DNA of 64,000 nt from Pseudomonas cremoricolorata DSM 17059 = NBRC 16634 (GTDB taxonomy: Bacteria > Pseudomonadota > Gammaproteobacteria > Pseudomonadales > Pseudomonadaceae). A program made the translations under genes and the position numbers. Under the pieces are notes generated by a model. The model saw nothing but the letters and a program-made list of their open reading frames with translations, was not told where the DNA came from and made no database searches. This document shows positions 9,609-17,770 of this stretch, one piece after another. Positions within the stretch are counted from its first letter, which is position 1. The number at the start of each line of letters is the position of its first letter. The stretch is from positions 352,154 through 416,153 of the forward strand of contig NZ_AUEA01000006.1 of the NCBI RefSeq assembly GCF_000425745.1, read 5' to 3'.

Positions 9609-10885
9609 GCCGTAGCCTGTGCGGACGTCGGAGCTAAAAGTCCATCGAGACGGCGGTAAACTAAAAAATACATAATCAAAGCATAAAATGAATAATTGAC
9701 AGCATATGCCCAGACGGCCCCTTCGAGCCCATATTGACTGGTCAAAAGCAATGTCAAAGCGTAGAGCGAGAGGCACGCAGCGATCTCGGTCGCGATGAAC
9801 ATTTTGAACATTGCCTTGCTCAACATAATGTAGGCGATCAACCAACTACAGATCTTCAATGCGTCGCCAATCAATTGTCCGGCGAACAGCGAAGTCATCG
9901 GTAAAAATTCGGGAGTGAACAGCAACTTCACGATCAAGTCGCGCAGCAAAAAAACTACCACACAACTCACCATCAACGCCGGCACGATAATCGTGTAGCC
10001 TTCGCGCACTTCACGCTTTATCTGCGCAGCCGACGTAAGTTCAGACAAGCGCGGCAGGTAATAAACCCCCAGCGTGGTAGTGACCAGCAGCAAATACGCG
10101 CTGCTCAAACGTGTCATGGCCTCCCAATAACCCGCTGCGTCGCTGCCGAAGGACTGGATCAGGTGATGACGGATCGCGATCTGCATGACGGGAACACAAG
10201 CCGCAGACACCAACGCCATGAGAGCGAAGCGCCCGAGATTCGATGCGATGGTTCGATCAATCTGGCCGAAAATGAAGCCCCAACGAAACCAGTCACGCGT
10301 AGACACGATCAAGGCAGTCACGAGAAAACTGAACGATTGGTACGTGACCAACGCAATCAGCGCACCTGCCAGACCGTATAAACGCGTCAGCAATACGGTC
10401 GCGCAAAAGGAAAGTAAACTGCCTGCGATGTTAGCGCATACATACCACTCGATTTCCTTGCGACCGTTGAGGATTGCCAACAGCAGCGCGTTATAGGAAA
10501 AGAATAAAATGCCTCCGGAAAACCAAAGAAATACGCTGGAAAACTGCTCGCTGGCGAAGAAAACTTGCGACAGTGTTACACTAAACATCGCCATCATCAC
10601 GGCGATGAGCGTGCAGGCGATAGCCGTCATCGTGCCGCTGGTTCGCCACAACACAATTTCTTTTTCACGCCCCCCTTGATATTCAGCCGTGTATTTGACC
10701 ACCCCAGAGGTGATCGCGCCACTCGACGCCGTCGTGAGGACTTGAATAGCATTCTGCAACTGGCCAATCGCCGCGTAACCGGCAGGCCCGATATGTAACG
10801 CTAGCACCTTATTGAGGCCCAGCATCGTCGCCATCTTCACAGCGACGGCGATGGCATTCAACAGACTGGTTCTGATCAACTTCAT
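9605..10885 (-). CDS. wzx: O-antigen flippase (Wzx, WzxE-like)
   Basis: Moves undecaprenyl-linked O-units across the inner membrane. The 426-residue protein has about 12 hydrophobic segments. Its N-terminus (MKLIRTSLLNAIAVAVKM, then LNKVLALHIGPAGYA) is typical of the WzxE/O-antigen translocase group of the MOP superfamily. The ATG at 10885 is favoured because family members begin at this point, although an in-frame start exists at 10918 and no strong ribosome site is visible. The gene begins 8 bp after the aminotransferase stop and its own stop overlaps the next gene by ATGA. WzxE-type flippases often accompany dTDP-Fuc4NAc or dTDP-3-acylamino sugar genes, which fits this cluster. Confidence 0.87.
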   Translation of the reverse strand: MKLIRTSLLNAIAVAVKMATMLGLNKVLALHIGPAGYAAIGQLQNAIQVLTTASSGAITSGVVKYTAEYQGGREKEIVLWRTSGTMTAIACTLIAVMMAMFSVTLSQVFFASEQFSSVFLWFSGGILFFSYNALLLAILNGRKEIEWYVCANIAGSLLSFCATVLLTRLYGLAGALIALVTYQSFSFLVTALIVSTRDWFRWGFIFGQIDRTIASNLGRFALMALVSAACVPVMQIAIRHHLIQSFGSDAAGYWEAMTRLSSAYLLLVTTTLGVYYLPRLSELTSAAQIKREVREGYTIIVPALMVSCVVVFLLRDLIVKLLFTPEFLPMTSLFAGQLIGDALKICSWLIAYIMLSKAMFKMFIATEIAACLSLYALTLLLTSQYGLEGAVWAYAVNYSFYALIMYFLVYRRLDGLLAPTSAQATA

Positions 10886-10893
10886 GTAAGCAT

Positions 10894-12000
10894 TCAGCCC
10901 AAAGCGAAACGGTTGCAAGCTTCAATGACCTGCTGTATTTGAGCGTCACTGAGGGTTGGATCCATAGGTAGGCTCAAGACTTCATCGTGAATCTGCTTGG
11001 TCAATGGCAGGCTTAAGTGGTTGTAGGCCGGGTAAGCCGCTTGGAGGTGAGGAGGCGTCGGGTAATGCACCAACGTTTGCACACCTTGCTCTGCCAGGTG
11101 TGCCTGCAATTCATTTCTTCGAGTCGTACGTACCACGTAGAGATGCCAGACGTGTTGCCCCTGATCACCCGCAGTGGGCAGGCGTATATCGGCGTGGTCG
11201 ATACCTTCGGAGTAATGCTTGGCAATCTCACAACGCCGCTGCACTTCAACATCGAGATATTTCAATTTGACATCTAATATCGCCGCCTGTATTTCATCCA
11301 GACGGCTGTTCACTCCCACGTACTGATTCATGTACTTCTTTTGTGAGCCATAGTTACGCAGGGCTCGAAGTGCCCGAGCCAGGTCACAATCATTGGTCGT
11401 GATAGCACCGCCGTCGCCTAGCGCCCCTAGGTTCTTGCCTGGATAGAAGCTGAAACCCGAAGCGTCTCCCCACACGCCGCTGCGCTTTCCTGCCAATGCC
11501 GCACCGTGTGCTTGTGCCGCATCTTCAAGTACCAGCAGATCATATCGCCGAGCGATCTCCACCAATGCCGGCATATCGGCCAGACGGCCATACAAATGCA
11601 CGGGCAAGAGCGCGCGAGTCTTGATGCTAATTGCAGACTCAACCCGTGCGGGATCAAGATTGAACGAAGACTCATCCGGCTCGACCAGAACGGGAACCAG
11701 ACCATTCTCGGTGATCGCCATTATGCTTGCGATGTACGTATTGGCTGGGACGATGACTTCATCCCCGTCGTTAAGACGCCCCAGCAACTTCCAGGCGCGA
11801 AGCGTCAGGGTCAGCGCATCCAGACCGTTGGCAACGCCAATACAGTGTTTGACACCACAGTATTGCGCAAAATTTTCCTCGAAACGCTGTAAGCGCTCGC
11901 CCAGGATGTACCAGCCGGAATCGATCACTTCAGTACACGCGGCGATGAGTGCTTCGCGGTATTGGTGGTTGACGGCCTTTAGATCGAGAAATTTAACCAT
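10894..12000 (-). CDS. DegT/DnrJ family dTDP-3-keto-6-deoxyhexose aminotransferase (FdtB/QdtB-like)
   Basis: A PLP-dependent sugar aminotransferase of 368 residues. It should convert a dTDP-3-keto-6-deoxyhexose to the 3-amino sugar using glutamate. Visible features are [20 protein letters not shown] (cofactor phosphate region), [12 protein letters not shown] (Asp contacting PLP) and [15 protein letters not shown] with the Schiff-base Lys. The sequence most resembles FdtB/QdtB rather than 4-aminotransferases. It overlaps the acetyltransferase gene by 8 bp and lies just before wzx. With the FdtA-like domain and the acyltransferase it completes a dTDP-Fuc3NAc- or dTDP-Qui3NAc-type pathway. Which epimer is made depends on the ketoisomerase and cannot be decided here. 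Confidence 0.88.
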   Translation of the reverse strand: MVKFLDLKAVNHQYREALIAACTEVIDSGWYILGERLQRFEENFAQYCGVKHCIGVANGLDALTLTLRAWKLLGRLNDGDEVIVPANTYIASIMAITENGLVPVLVEPDESSFNLDPARVESAISIKTRALLPVHLYGRLADMPALVEIARRYDLLVLEDAAQAHGAALAGKRSGVWGDASGFSFYPGKNLGALGDGGAITTNDCDLARALRALRNYGSQKKYMNQYVGVNSRLDEIQAAILDVKLKYLDVEVQRRCEIAKHYSEGIDHADIRLPTAGDQGQHVWHLYVVRTTRRNELQAHLAEQGVQTLVHYPTPPHLQAAYPAYNHLSLPLTKQIHDEVLSLPMDPTLSDAQIQQVIEACNRFALG

Positions 12001-12463
12001 TGCTGTTTACCATCCTGAGAACTTTCGCCGGATTTCCGACTACCACAGCATGTGCAGGCACATCTTTCACGACGACAGCCCCAGCTCCAACCATTGCACC
12101 TTCACCTATTGTGATGCCTGGCAAGAGCGTGGCATTTGCACCGATACTGCACCCTCGGCCTAGTCGTGTGCGGATAAAGTGATCGGGGTACACCTTCGAG
12201 CGCGGCATGGGGTCATTGGTAAAAGTGGCATTAGGGCCAATAAAAACGTCGTCCTCAACGTCTACACCCGACCATAAGAAAACACCGCTCTTGATTGTCA
12301 CGTTGTTTCCTATATTGACATCTCCCTCAATCAACGTATGCGCACAGAGATTGCAATTCTTACCAATCACAGCTCCTGGTAATATGACCACGAACTGCCA
12401 GACGCGAGTGCCTTCCCCGATGCTGTCCGACTGAACGTCAGAAAGAGGATGAATATCAACCAT
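11993..12463 (-). CDS. Left-handed beta-helix sugar N-acyltransferase (FdtC/QdtC-like)
   Basis: A 156-residue hexapeptide-repeat protein, probably acetylating the 3-amino group of the dTDP-linked sugar with acetyl-CoA. Repeats run from residue 10 to about 140, for example [20 protein letters not shown] and [20 protein letters not shown]. The catalytic-type loop [12 protein letters not shown] lies near residue 85. It ends with the [14 protein letters not shown] motif common to this superfamily. It overlaps its neighbours by 8 bp on each side, placing it inside the 3-aminosugar set. Formyl or other acyl donors cannot be excluded. The start is the ATG at 12463. Confidence 0.85.
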   Translation of the reverse strand: MVDIHPLSDVQSDSIGEGTRVWQFVVILPGAVIGKNCNLCAHTLIEGDVNIGNNVTIKSGVFLWSGVDVEDDVFIGPNATFTNDPMPRSKVYPDHFIRTRLGRGCSIGANATLLPGITIGEGAMVGAGAVVVKDVPAHAVVVGNPAKVLRMVNSNG

Positions 12464-13436
12464 GCTTCACGGCTTCCCTGAATGCTGAGTAGTCACGAAT
12501 GTAGTCAGACTCTTCATACGGTGCGCTCGCCAATACCAGCAGGACACAGTCGTCACTGAAGTCGTGCATCTCGTGCCATACACCCGGAGGAATCAAAACA
12601 CCTCGATCCGGTGTATCCAGCCAGTAGTCGACCCGGCTGACACCGTCATCCATCAGCATCCGGCAACGCCCTGCCACGCAAACGGCGAGTTGCTGGAGCT
12701 CTCGATGCGCATGAAAACCGCGCGAGATTCCTGGCTTGGTATGCGTCAGGTAGTAGACACGAGCGATGGGAAATGGAACGTCGCCGCCCCGTTCCAATGC
12801 GACGAGTGCGCCTCGCTGATCACCTTTGATCTGAAACTGAAGGCCCAGTCCCTGCGCACTATGAACGGGTGCCGCAACCCCATTGATTGCTGCGTCAAAC
12901 GTAGGGGCTTGCGCATCTTTTTCACTGACTATCAGCGCGTCGGTTAACGGCCAGTCAATCGCCAGCGTCGGATCATCCCAACGAATGCTCCCCTCTGCAT
13001 CCCGGGTATATATATCCGTTGTCTTGTAAAGAAAGTGCGTGTCATCTTCAAGCGCAATGAATCCGTGAGCAAAACCCTCAGGAATCCACAACATGCGGTT
13101 GTTGTGTTCGCTCAACTCAACACCCACCCAACGCCCAAATGTTTCAGAATTGGGTCTAATATCTACCGCCACGTCAAATGCGGCCCCCTTTGTAACGCGC
13201 ACCAATTTACCTTGAGCATGTGGCGCGCGTTGATAATGCAAGCCACGCAGGACCCCTCGTCGCGAGCACGAGTGATTATCCTGTACAAAGGCACGTGGCA
13301 CGGGCAAACCCAACTCTCGCAGTCCTTGGTGGAAACGCGGCTCGTTGAACGTTTCCATAAACCAACCTCGATCATCGCCATACAGCGACGGCTCGATAAT
13401 CACGACCTCAGGGATCGTGGAACGGACAAACTTCAT
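12456..13436 (-). CDS. Fused dTDP-4-keto-6-deoxyglucose 3,5-epimerase (RmlC) and 3,4-ketoisomerase (FdtA/QdtA-like)
   Basis: One uninterrupted frame of 326 residues holds two cupin enzymes acting on the same substrate. Residues 1-185 are Rml[10 protein letters not shown] with catalytic His67, then [21 protein letters not shown] (the Tyr region) and the RWDDP segment. Residues about 197-326 are a WxcM/FdtA-type ketoisomerase with [14 protein letters not shown] (paired active-site His242 and His244) and [15 protein letters not shown]. RmlC commits dTDP-4-keto-6-deoxyglucose to L-rhamnose and FdtA commits it to 3-aminosugars. The ATG at 13436 has AAGGG 6 bases upstream and overlaps the stop of the 59-residue gene (ATGA). 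The usual single enzymes are about 185 and 135-140 residues, so both look intact. Confidence 0.9.
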   Translation of the reverse strand: MKFVRSTIPEVVIIEPSLYGDDRGWFMETFNEPRFHQGLRELGLPVPRAFVQDNHSCSRRGVLRGLHYQRAPHAQGKLVRVTKGAAFDVAVDIRPNSETFGRWVGVELSEHNNRMLWIPEGFAHGFIALEDDTHFLYKTTDIYTRDAEGSIRWDDPTLAIDWPLTDALIVSEKDAQAPTFDAAINGVAAPVHSAQGLGLQFQIKGDQRGALVALERGGDVPFPIARVYYLTHTKPGISRGFHAHRELQQLAVCVAGRCRMLMDDGVSRVDYWLDTPDRGVLIPPGVWHEMHDFSDDCVLLVLASAPYEESDYIRDYSAFREAVKHG

Positions 13437-13612
13437 GACCAACCCTTACGCTGTGAGTTAAACGTCGCTAAATCTTCCAAGTATTCATCCCAGTCGTTGG
13501 AGACGGGAAGCCAATAGCCCGATCCGCGCCCCACATGCCTGCCGCCCTCAACCTCTTCTTCGTTGCAGCTCGCACACGACAGGCGGCCGTCTTGAAATGA
13601 GGACCTGCTCAT
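13433..13612 (-). CDS. Small CxxC protein of 59 residues inside the O-antigen operon
   Basis: A short frame fills the gap between wzz and the RmlC-FdtA gene. The ATG at 13612 directly follows the wzz TGA, and its own TGA overlaps the next ATG as ATGA, so it looks translationally coupled on both sides. The product begins MSRSSFQDGRLSCASCNEEE, with one CxxC pair that could bind zinc as a dimer or act in redox. It continues with an aromatic, acidic tail (GSGYWLPVSNDWDEYLED). There is no signal peptide or membrane segment. I do not recognise the family. No separate ribosome site stronger than the coupling is evident. It could be missed by gene callers because of its length. Confidence 0.65.
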   Translation of the reverse strand: MSRSSFQDGRLSCASCNEEEVEGGRHVGRGSGYWLPVSNDWDEYLEDLATFNSQRKGWS

Positions 13613-14701
13613 TCAAAGTCCTCTGGCATGGGACAGCTTGTAGTGACTGAACAAATATCGAATCAATGTCACCAAACTGCCAATAAACAAGCCAGCGATA
13701 AGCGCTAGTATCACAATGGTCAAGCGCTTGGGCTTGATGGGCACCTCAGGTTGCTCAACTGCTCCATCGACCTGAAACACGACGATATCAGGCTGCCGAG
13801 CGGCGATCTCCTCATACAATCTTTGCCTAGCCTGCAAACCGCGGAGCTCATTGATGAATGGATCGTCATTCGCACGATTTTCAAGACCTGTGATTTCAGC
13901 ACGCAGCGCCTTTGCGCCTCTCATATAGGTCAAATCATCCCCCATCCGAGGTGTTACTGCAGATCGCCCGTCGTTGATAAGCATCGGCTTTTCAAGACCT
14001 AACAACGTTGCGATCCGTAACGCCTCGCGGAGTTGAACAATTTTGTCTTCGCGACTTTTGCTGCCTTTTAGACGGGCCACTTCGATCTGCTGGCCGACGC
14101 CTTCAGCTCTAACCTCTACCTCCCGCCTTACATTAGTAACGATTTCATCCTTGGCGGCATCTCCGGCCAGGCTGGCATACGCCATTAGCCAATCGGCAAG
14201 CCGGTGAGGATCAGAGCCGCGCAATGAAAGCTGGAGATGATCGCCGAGCGTATCGCTGATGGGTGTTACATCCAGCGACCTTATAAAATCCTGGTACAAA
14301 TCATTGCGCCAGCCTGCTGCGGCATCCACGCCTATGGAGCGCAAGTAGACAGTCTGAAAAAACGTGCGGTTTACGCTTTCACTCCTGACGTGTTGCAAAT
14401 ACACAGAAAAAACTTGCTTCACGCCGATGACGTCCAAATTGGATAATTTGTCTCGACCATAGTTGAGCTCAGCAATATCACTGGCTACGGGAGGCAGTAT
14501 TCGAAGTTTGACTTCATATATCGGCTTGGCCAAGTAAGCGTATGCGCAAGCACAGAGTGTAATTACCAAAGCAATGACAAGCACTGTCCATCGTTGCCGC
14601 CAGACTTGAAGCATGACCTCAACAAGATCCACATCCTCAGCTCTACTCGCACGCCCACTGTCATTGCGCATTCGGCCCTCAGCCCCACGTTTTTCCAACA
14701 T
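13613..14701 (-). CDS. wzz: Wzz-type O-antigen chain-length determinant
   Basis: A polysaccharide co-polymerase of about 362 residues that sets O-chain length. One membrane segment near residues 38-58 (VLVIALVITLCACAYAYLAK) is followed by a large periplasmic domain rich in helix. A second membrane segment lies near the C-terminus (LTIVILALIAGLFIGSLVTL), preceded by the Pro-rich stretch VEQPEVPIKPKR typical of Wzz. The ATG at 14701 is used here; an ATG at 14671 with a closer GAGGG is a real alternative that would remove 10 residues. It is the first gene of the operon, after a 449-bp non-coding region and convergent with nothing. P. aeruginosa also has wzz beside ihfB. Confidence 0.85.
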   Translation of the reverse strand: MLEKRGAEGRMRNDSGRASRAEDVDLVEVMLQVWRQRWTVLVIALVITLCACAYAYLAKPIYEVKLRILPPVASDIAELNYGRDKLSNLDVIGVKQVFSVYLQHVRSESVNRTFFQTVYLRSIGVDAAAGWRNDLYQDFIRSLDVTPISDTLGDHLQLSLRGSDPHRLADWLMAYASLAGDAAKDEIVTNVRREVEVRAEGVGQQIEVARLKGSKSREDKIVQLREALRIATLLGLEKPMLINDGRSAVTPRMGDDLTYMRGAKALRAEITGLENRANDDPFINELRGLQARQRLYEEIAARQPDIVVFQVDGAVEQPEVPIKPKRLTIVILALIAGLFIGSLVTLIRYLFSHYKLSHARGL

Positions 14702-15150
14702 CTGCAATTTGTCCAGTGAAGATCAATTAGATCAGACCACTGGTAGCTATACCGGGATACTTGTGAGGACGCCCATTTAAACCCCTTGAGCAGCCCAACA
14801 TTTATCGTAGACATGAGCGTAGTCTAGGCGTGGCAAAAGTGCTGGATAAATTTGTTAAGTGCCTCGATCAATTTCTCAGCCAAATTCTAGGCGCCAGAAA
14901 GCACATCACCGCTGGCTCACCGCCAGCATGAAGTGCTTTCTTCAGCGCCTATTGAAGCAATAAGAATGGATATGGACAGATTTGCAAACTGTACGGTCAA
15001 GCAGAGCATGTGAGGGCTGTCTTCGAGTCAAGAGTGAGACATTACCTCATAAGCCAACGCAGAATTCTATGTAGCACTTTCCTCTTGCTTCGTAGGAAAT
15101 TTCCACTACAGCGCAGACTGAGGCTAAATCACCCCTCACGCCCAGCAGAC
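14702..15150. other. Non-coding leader/promoter region before the O-antigen operon
   Basis: About 450 bp without a convincing gene, AT-richer than its right flank. It should contain the promoter for wzz and the O-antigen operon reading leftwards. A weak candidate is TTGACC (complement, near 14993-14998) with poorly matching -10 sequences 17 bases on. A GGAAATTTCC palindrome lies at 15096-15105. The strongest structure is the 62-bp interrupted inverted repeat at 14889-14950, listed separately. No full ops/JUMPStart sequence was found. The 3' part lies behind the LapA-domain gene and could also hold its terminator, although no hairpin with a T-run was seen. Confidence 0.5.
14889..14950. repeat. 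Nested inverted repeat in the O-antigen leader
   Basis: Three stacked arms pair in order. AGGCGC (14889-14894) pairs with GCGCCT (14945-14950). AGAAAGCAC (14896-14904) pairs with GTGCTTTCT (14933-14941). The inner stem GCTGGC (14911-14916) pairs with GCCAGC (14922-14927) around a 5-base loop. All three arms are perfect and only short unpaired bulges separate them. No T-run follows on either strand, so a simple terminator is unlikely. It lies about 190-250 bp upstream of wzz and would be in the 5' leader of the operon transcript if the promoter is farther upstream. It does not match the putida REP consensus seen at 49518-49582. Confidence 0.7.
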
Positions 15151-15393
15151 TCAGTGAGACAAGGCTCGCAACCGTCGCTTACTACGCATGAAGCCCCAAG
15201 CCCCCAACAGCGGACCCACGGCCAAGCCTAGCAGCAATGCCGCCAGCAGTGGAACTGCAACAGGCATGGCGGGCGCCGACCAGCCGAACAGCACCAGCGA
15301 TACCGCCTGCTGATTTTCCAGCACGAAAAACAACACCACCGCCGCTAGCAGCAGCACGAACAGCGCCACGATGAGGCGCTTGAGATTACGCAT
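15151..15393 (-). CDS. LapA-domain (DUF1049) small inner-membrane protein
   Basis: An 80-residue protein with two hydrophobic segments, about residues 7-26 and 42-63 (VPLLAALLLGLAVGPLLGAW), separated by a short loop with QQAVSLVLFGW. It ends in a basic tail (MRSKRRLRALSH). This is the layout of the lipopolysaccharide-assembly LapA (YciS) domain, which in E. coli works with LapB in LPS assembly and LpxC turnover. No lapB-like gene follows here. AGGAG precedes the ATG by 7 bases, and the gene lies 20 bp after ihfB, likely cotranscribed with it. The role in LPS control is by family only. Confidence 0.8.
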   Translation of the reverse strand: MRNLKRLIVALFVLLLAAVVLFFVLENQQAVSLVLFGWSAPAMPVAVPLLAALLLGLAVGPLLGAWGFMRSKRRLRALSH

Positions 15394-15413
15394 TGATCTG
15401 CTCCTTGTAAGCG

Positions 15414-15716
15414 TCAGCCATGGGTGAGTTCGTCCTCTTCTTCATTGACTCGGTCACGCAGCTCCTTGCCAGGTTTGAAGTGCGGCACGTACTTGCCTTC
15501 GAGGCTCACCGACTGGCCGGTTTTGGGGTTTCGCCCTACTCGCGCTGAGCGGTAGTGCAGAGAAAAGCTGCCAAATCCACGGATTTCGATGCGATCACCG
15601 GTGGCAAGGCACTGCGACATCTGCTCAAGCATGGTCTTGATTGCCAATTCCACATCCTTGGGCGAGAGCAGCCCCTGATGGGTGACAATGCGTTCGATCA
15701 GCTCCGACTTCGTCAT
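15414..15716 (-). CDS. ihfB: Integration host factor beta subunit
   Basis: A 100-residue HU/IHF-fold DNA-bending protein that pairs with IhfA. It begins [20 protein letters not shown] and contains the DNA-contacting beta-arm segment [10 protein letters not shown] with the intercalating Pro, followed by [14 protein letters not shown]. Length and sequence match IhfB closely. It follows rpsA, as in E. coli and other Pseudomonas, but a strong terminator lies between them at 15927-15957. A near-consensus IHF site lies about 105 bp upstream of its start, which suggests autoregulation. IHF is also needed for many sigma-54 promoters. Confidence 0.96.
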   Translation of the reverse strand: MTKSELIERIVTHQGLLSPKDVELAIKTMLEQMSQCLATGDRIEIRGFGSFSLHYRSARVGRNPKTGQSVSLEGKYVPHFKPGKELRDRVNEEEDELTHG

Positions 15717-15820
15717 GTTTTTCCCTTCGTTATCAAGCAGCTAGATCATTGCTCTGTCAGGTTGTAGCACGCTCGGCGGGATTTGAACAGACCGGTTCTT
15801 GACTTGTTTAAAAAATTCAA

Positions 15821-15836
15821 GATCAACACTTTGATC
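15821..15836. promoter_or_regulatory. Candidate IHF-binding palindrome upstream of ihfB
   Basis: The sequence GATCAACACTTTGATC is a palindrome with 6-bp arms and a 4-base spacer. Read on either strand it matches the IHF consensus WATCAA-N4-TTR at all positions except the first W. An A/T tract (TTAAAAAATTCAA) lies just beside it, as in many natural IHF sites. It sits roughly 105-120 bp upstream of the ihfB start. IHF represses its own genes in E. coli, so feedback control is plausible, but binding is not shown here. Confidence 0.5.
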
Positions 15837-15926
15837 GGGGCGCCACATTCCGCGCACAGACGCCTGTGCCTGCGCGATGCACAAAGTTAGGCATCGGCCT
15901 CGGGGAAAGGGTCAAATTTCAGGCAA

Positions 15927-15957
15927 AAAAAAGAGCGACCGAAGTCGCTCTTTTTTC
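15927..15957 (-). terminator. Intrinsic terminator of rpsA
   Basis: On the minus strand a stem GAGCGAC/GTCGCTC closes on a TTCG-type tetraloop and runs into seven T residues; the A-tract on the other side extends the pairing to 13 bp. It ends transcription 14-40 bases after the rpsA stop. A second perfect hairpin, AAGCAGAAC/GTTCTGCTT (15962-15982), has the rpsA stop codon TAA as its 3-base loop and stacks directly upstream. Confidence 0.9.
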
Positions 15958-15970
15958 ACCGAAGCAGAAC

Positions 15971-17647
15971 TTAGTTCTGCTTAGCCATTGCTTCGCGCAG
16001 CAGCGCAGCCATGGTGGTGTCTGCAGCCGCTTCCGGAGCTTGTTTCAGGCTCTGGATGGCTTCACGCTCTTCAGCGTCGTCTTTCGATTTGATCGACAGG
16101 CTGATAACGCGGGACTTGCGGTCGACGCTGATGATCTTGGCTTCGATCTCTTCGCCTTCTTTCAGGACATTGCGCGCGTCTTCAACGCGGTCACGGCTGA
16201 TTTCGGAGGCTTTCAGGGAAGCTTCGATGTCGTCGCCCAGGGTGACGATAGCGCCCTTGGCGTCAACTTCCTTGACGATACCTTTAACGATAGCGCCCTT
16301 GTCGTTGACAGCAACGAAGTTGGAGAACGGATCGTCTTCCATCTGCTTGATGCCCAGGGAGATGCGCTCGCGCTCTGGGTCAACCGACAGGATGACGGTT
16401 TCCAGCTCGTCGCCCTTCTTGAAGCGACGCACGGCTTCTTCGCCAGCTTCGTTCCAGGAGATGTCGGACAGGTGAACCAGACCGTCGATGCCGCCTTCCA
16501 GACCAATGAAGATACCGAAATCGGTGATCGACTTAATGGTGCCGGAGATCTTGTCGCCCTTGTTGAAGTGGCCAGAGAAGTCTTCCCATGGGTTGGACTT
16601 GCACTGTTTGATGCCCAGGGAGATACGACGACGCTCTTCGTCGATGTCCAGAACCATGACTTCCACTTCGTCGCCAACCTGAACGACTTTCGACGGGTGG
16701 ATGTTCTTGTTGGTCCAGTCCATTTCGGAAACGTGTACCAGACCTTCAACGCCTTCTTCCAGCTCAGCGAAGCAGCCGTAGTCGGTCAGGTTGGTAACGC
16801 GAGCGGTCACGCGAGTGCTTTCTGGGTAACGAGCCTTGATAGCGACCCATGGATCTTCGCCCAGCTGTTTCAGACCCAGGGAAACGCGGTTGCGCTCACG
16901 GTCGTACTTCAGGACTTTGACGTCGATCTCGTCACCAACGTTGACGATCTCGGAAGGATGCTTGATGCGCTTCCAGGCCATGTCGGTGATGTGCAGCAGG
17001 CCGTCGACGCCGCCCAGGTCCACGAAGGCGCCGTAGTCGGTGAGGTTCTTGACGATACCTTTGACCTGTTGGCCTTCCTGCAGCGATTCCAGCAGCGCTT
17101 CGCGCTCTGCACTGTTCTCGGCTTCCAGGACACTGCGACGGGAAACGACAACGTTGTTGCGCTTCTGGTCCAGCTTGATGACCTTGAATTCCAGCTCTTT
17201 GCCTTCGAGGTGGGTAGTGTCGCGCACTGGGCGGACATCAACCAGGGAGCCCGGCAGGAACGCACGGATGCCGTTAACGTCGACAGTGAAGCCGCCTTTA
17301 ACCTTACCGTTGATAACGCCCTTGACCACTTCTTCGGCAGCGAAAGCAGCTTCCAGAACAATCCAGCACTCGGCGCGCTTGGCTTTTTCACGGGACAGCT
17401 TGGTTTCGCCAAAGCCGTCTTCGACCGCGTCCAGCGCAACGTGAACTTCGTCACCGACCTTGATGCTCAGCTCGCCAGCTTCGTTGAAGAACTGCTCGAG
17501 CGGGATGACGCCCTCGGACTTCAGACCAGCGTGTACGGTAACCCAGTCGCCGTCGATGTCGACAACGATACCGGTGATGATTGCGCCCGGCTGAAGATTG
17601 AGGGTTTTCAGGCTTTCTTCAAAGAGTTCTGCAAAGCTTTCGCTCAT
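15971..17647 (-). CDS. rpsA: 30S ribosomal protein S1
   Basis: A 558-residue protein of six S1 (OB-fold) domains that helps mRNA bind the 30S subunit. Repeats are visible from residue 20 to about 530. Domains 3-5 show the clearest signature ([60 protein letters not shown]). The start at 17647 ([13 protein letters not shown]) matches the usual S1 N-terminus; an ATG two codons earlier overlaps the AGGA site. The weak Shine-Dalgarno and hairpin leader fit the autogenous control known for rpsA. It follows cmk and precedes ihfB, the conserved gamma-proteobacterial order. Confidence 0.97.
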   Translation of the reverse strand: MSESFAELFEESLKTLNLQPGAIITGIVVDIDGDWVTVHAGLKSEGVIPLEQFFNEAGELSIKVGDEVHVALDAVEDGFGETKLSREKAKRAECWIVLEAAFAAEEVVKGVINGKVKGGFTVDVNGIRAFLPGSLVDVRPVRDTTHLEGKELEFKVIKLDQKRNNVVVSRRSVLEAENSAEREALLESLQEGQQVKGIVKNLTDYGAFVDLGGVDGLLHITDMAWKRIKHPSEIVNVGDEIDVKVLKYDRERNRVSLGLKQLGEDPWVAIKARYPESTRVTARVTNLTDYGCFAELEEGVEGLVHVSEMDWTNKNIHPSKVVQVGDEVEVMVLDIDEERRRISLGIKQCKSNPWEDFSGHFNKGDKISGTIKSITDFGIFIGLEGGIDGLVHLSDISWNEAGEEAVRRFKKGDELETVILSVDPERERISLGIKQMEDDPFSNFVAVNDKGAIVKGIVKEVDAKGAIVTLGDDIEASLKASEISRDRVEDARNVLKEGEEIEAKIISVDRKSRVISLSIKSKDDAEEREAIQSLKQAPEAAADTTMAALLREAMAKQN

Positions 17648-17770
17648 TTTCATTCCTGTAGATTCGGGCGAAACAGACGCCCATCGCCACATTCCAGACA
17701 ATGTGGGTTTCGTTTAAATAAAGAAAAGCAGGCAGGACGTTGACTGGTGCCCCTGCCGGCTTTCCTGGTA
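17648..17770 (-). promoter_or_regulatory. rpsA leader with hairpins, likely autogenous control region
   Basis: Between cmk and rpsA the minus-strand transcript can form three hairpins. GGCAGG/CCTGCC (17731-17736 with 17752-17757) is followed by a T-rich run and may attenuate read-through. CCACATT/AATGTGG (17687-17693 with 17700-17706) has a 6-base loop. GGGCG/CGCCC (17666-17670 with 17678-17682) lies just before the weak AGGA. In E. coli such a structured leader with a poor Shine-Dalgarno lets S1 repress its own translation. The structural similarity is an inference made by eye. Confidence 0.5.

Noticed and set aside
14702..15150. JUMPStart/ops element for RfaH
   Set aside because: Only a weak GGCGGTGA match inside the inverted repeat; no full GGCGGTAGCGTG was found on either strand.
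15010..15231. 73-codon plus-strand frame in the wzz leader region
   Set aside because: It overlaps the LapA-domain gene, lacks a ribosome site and has a low-complexity basic composition.
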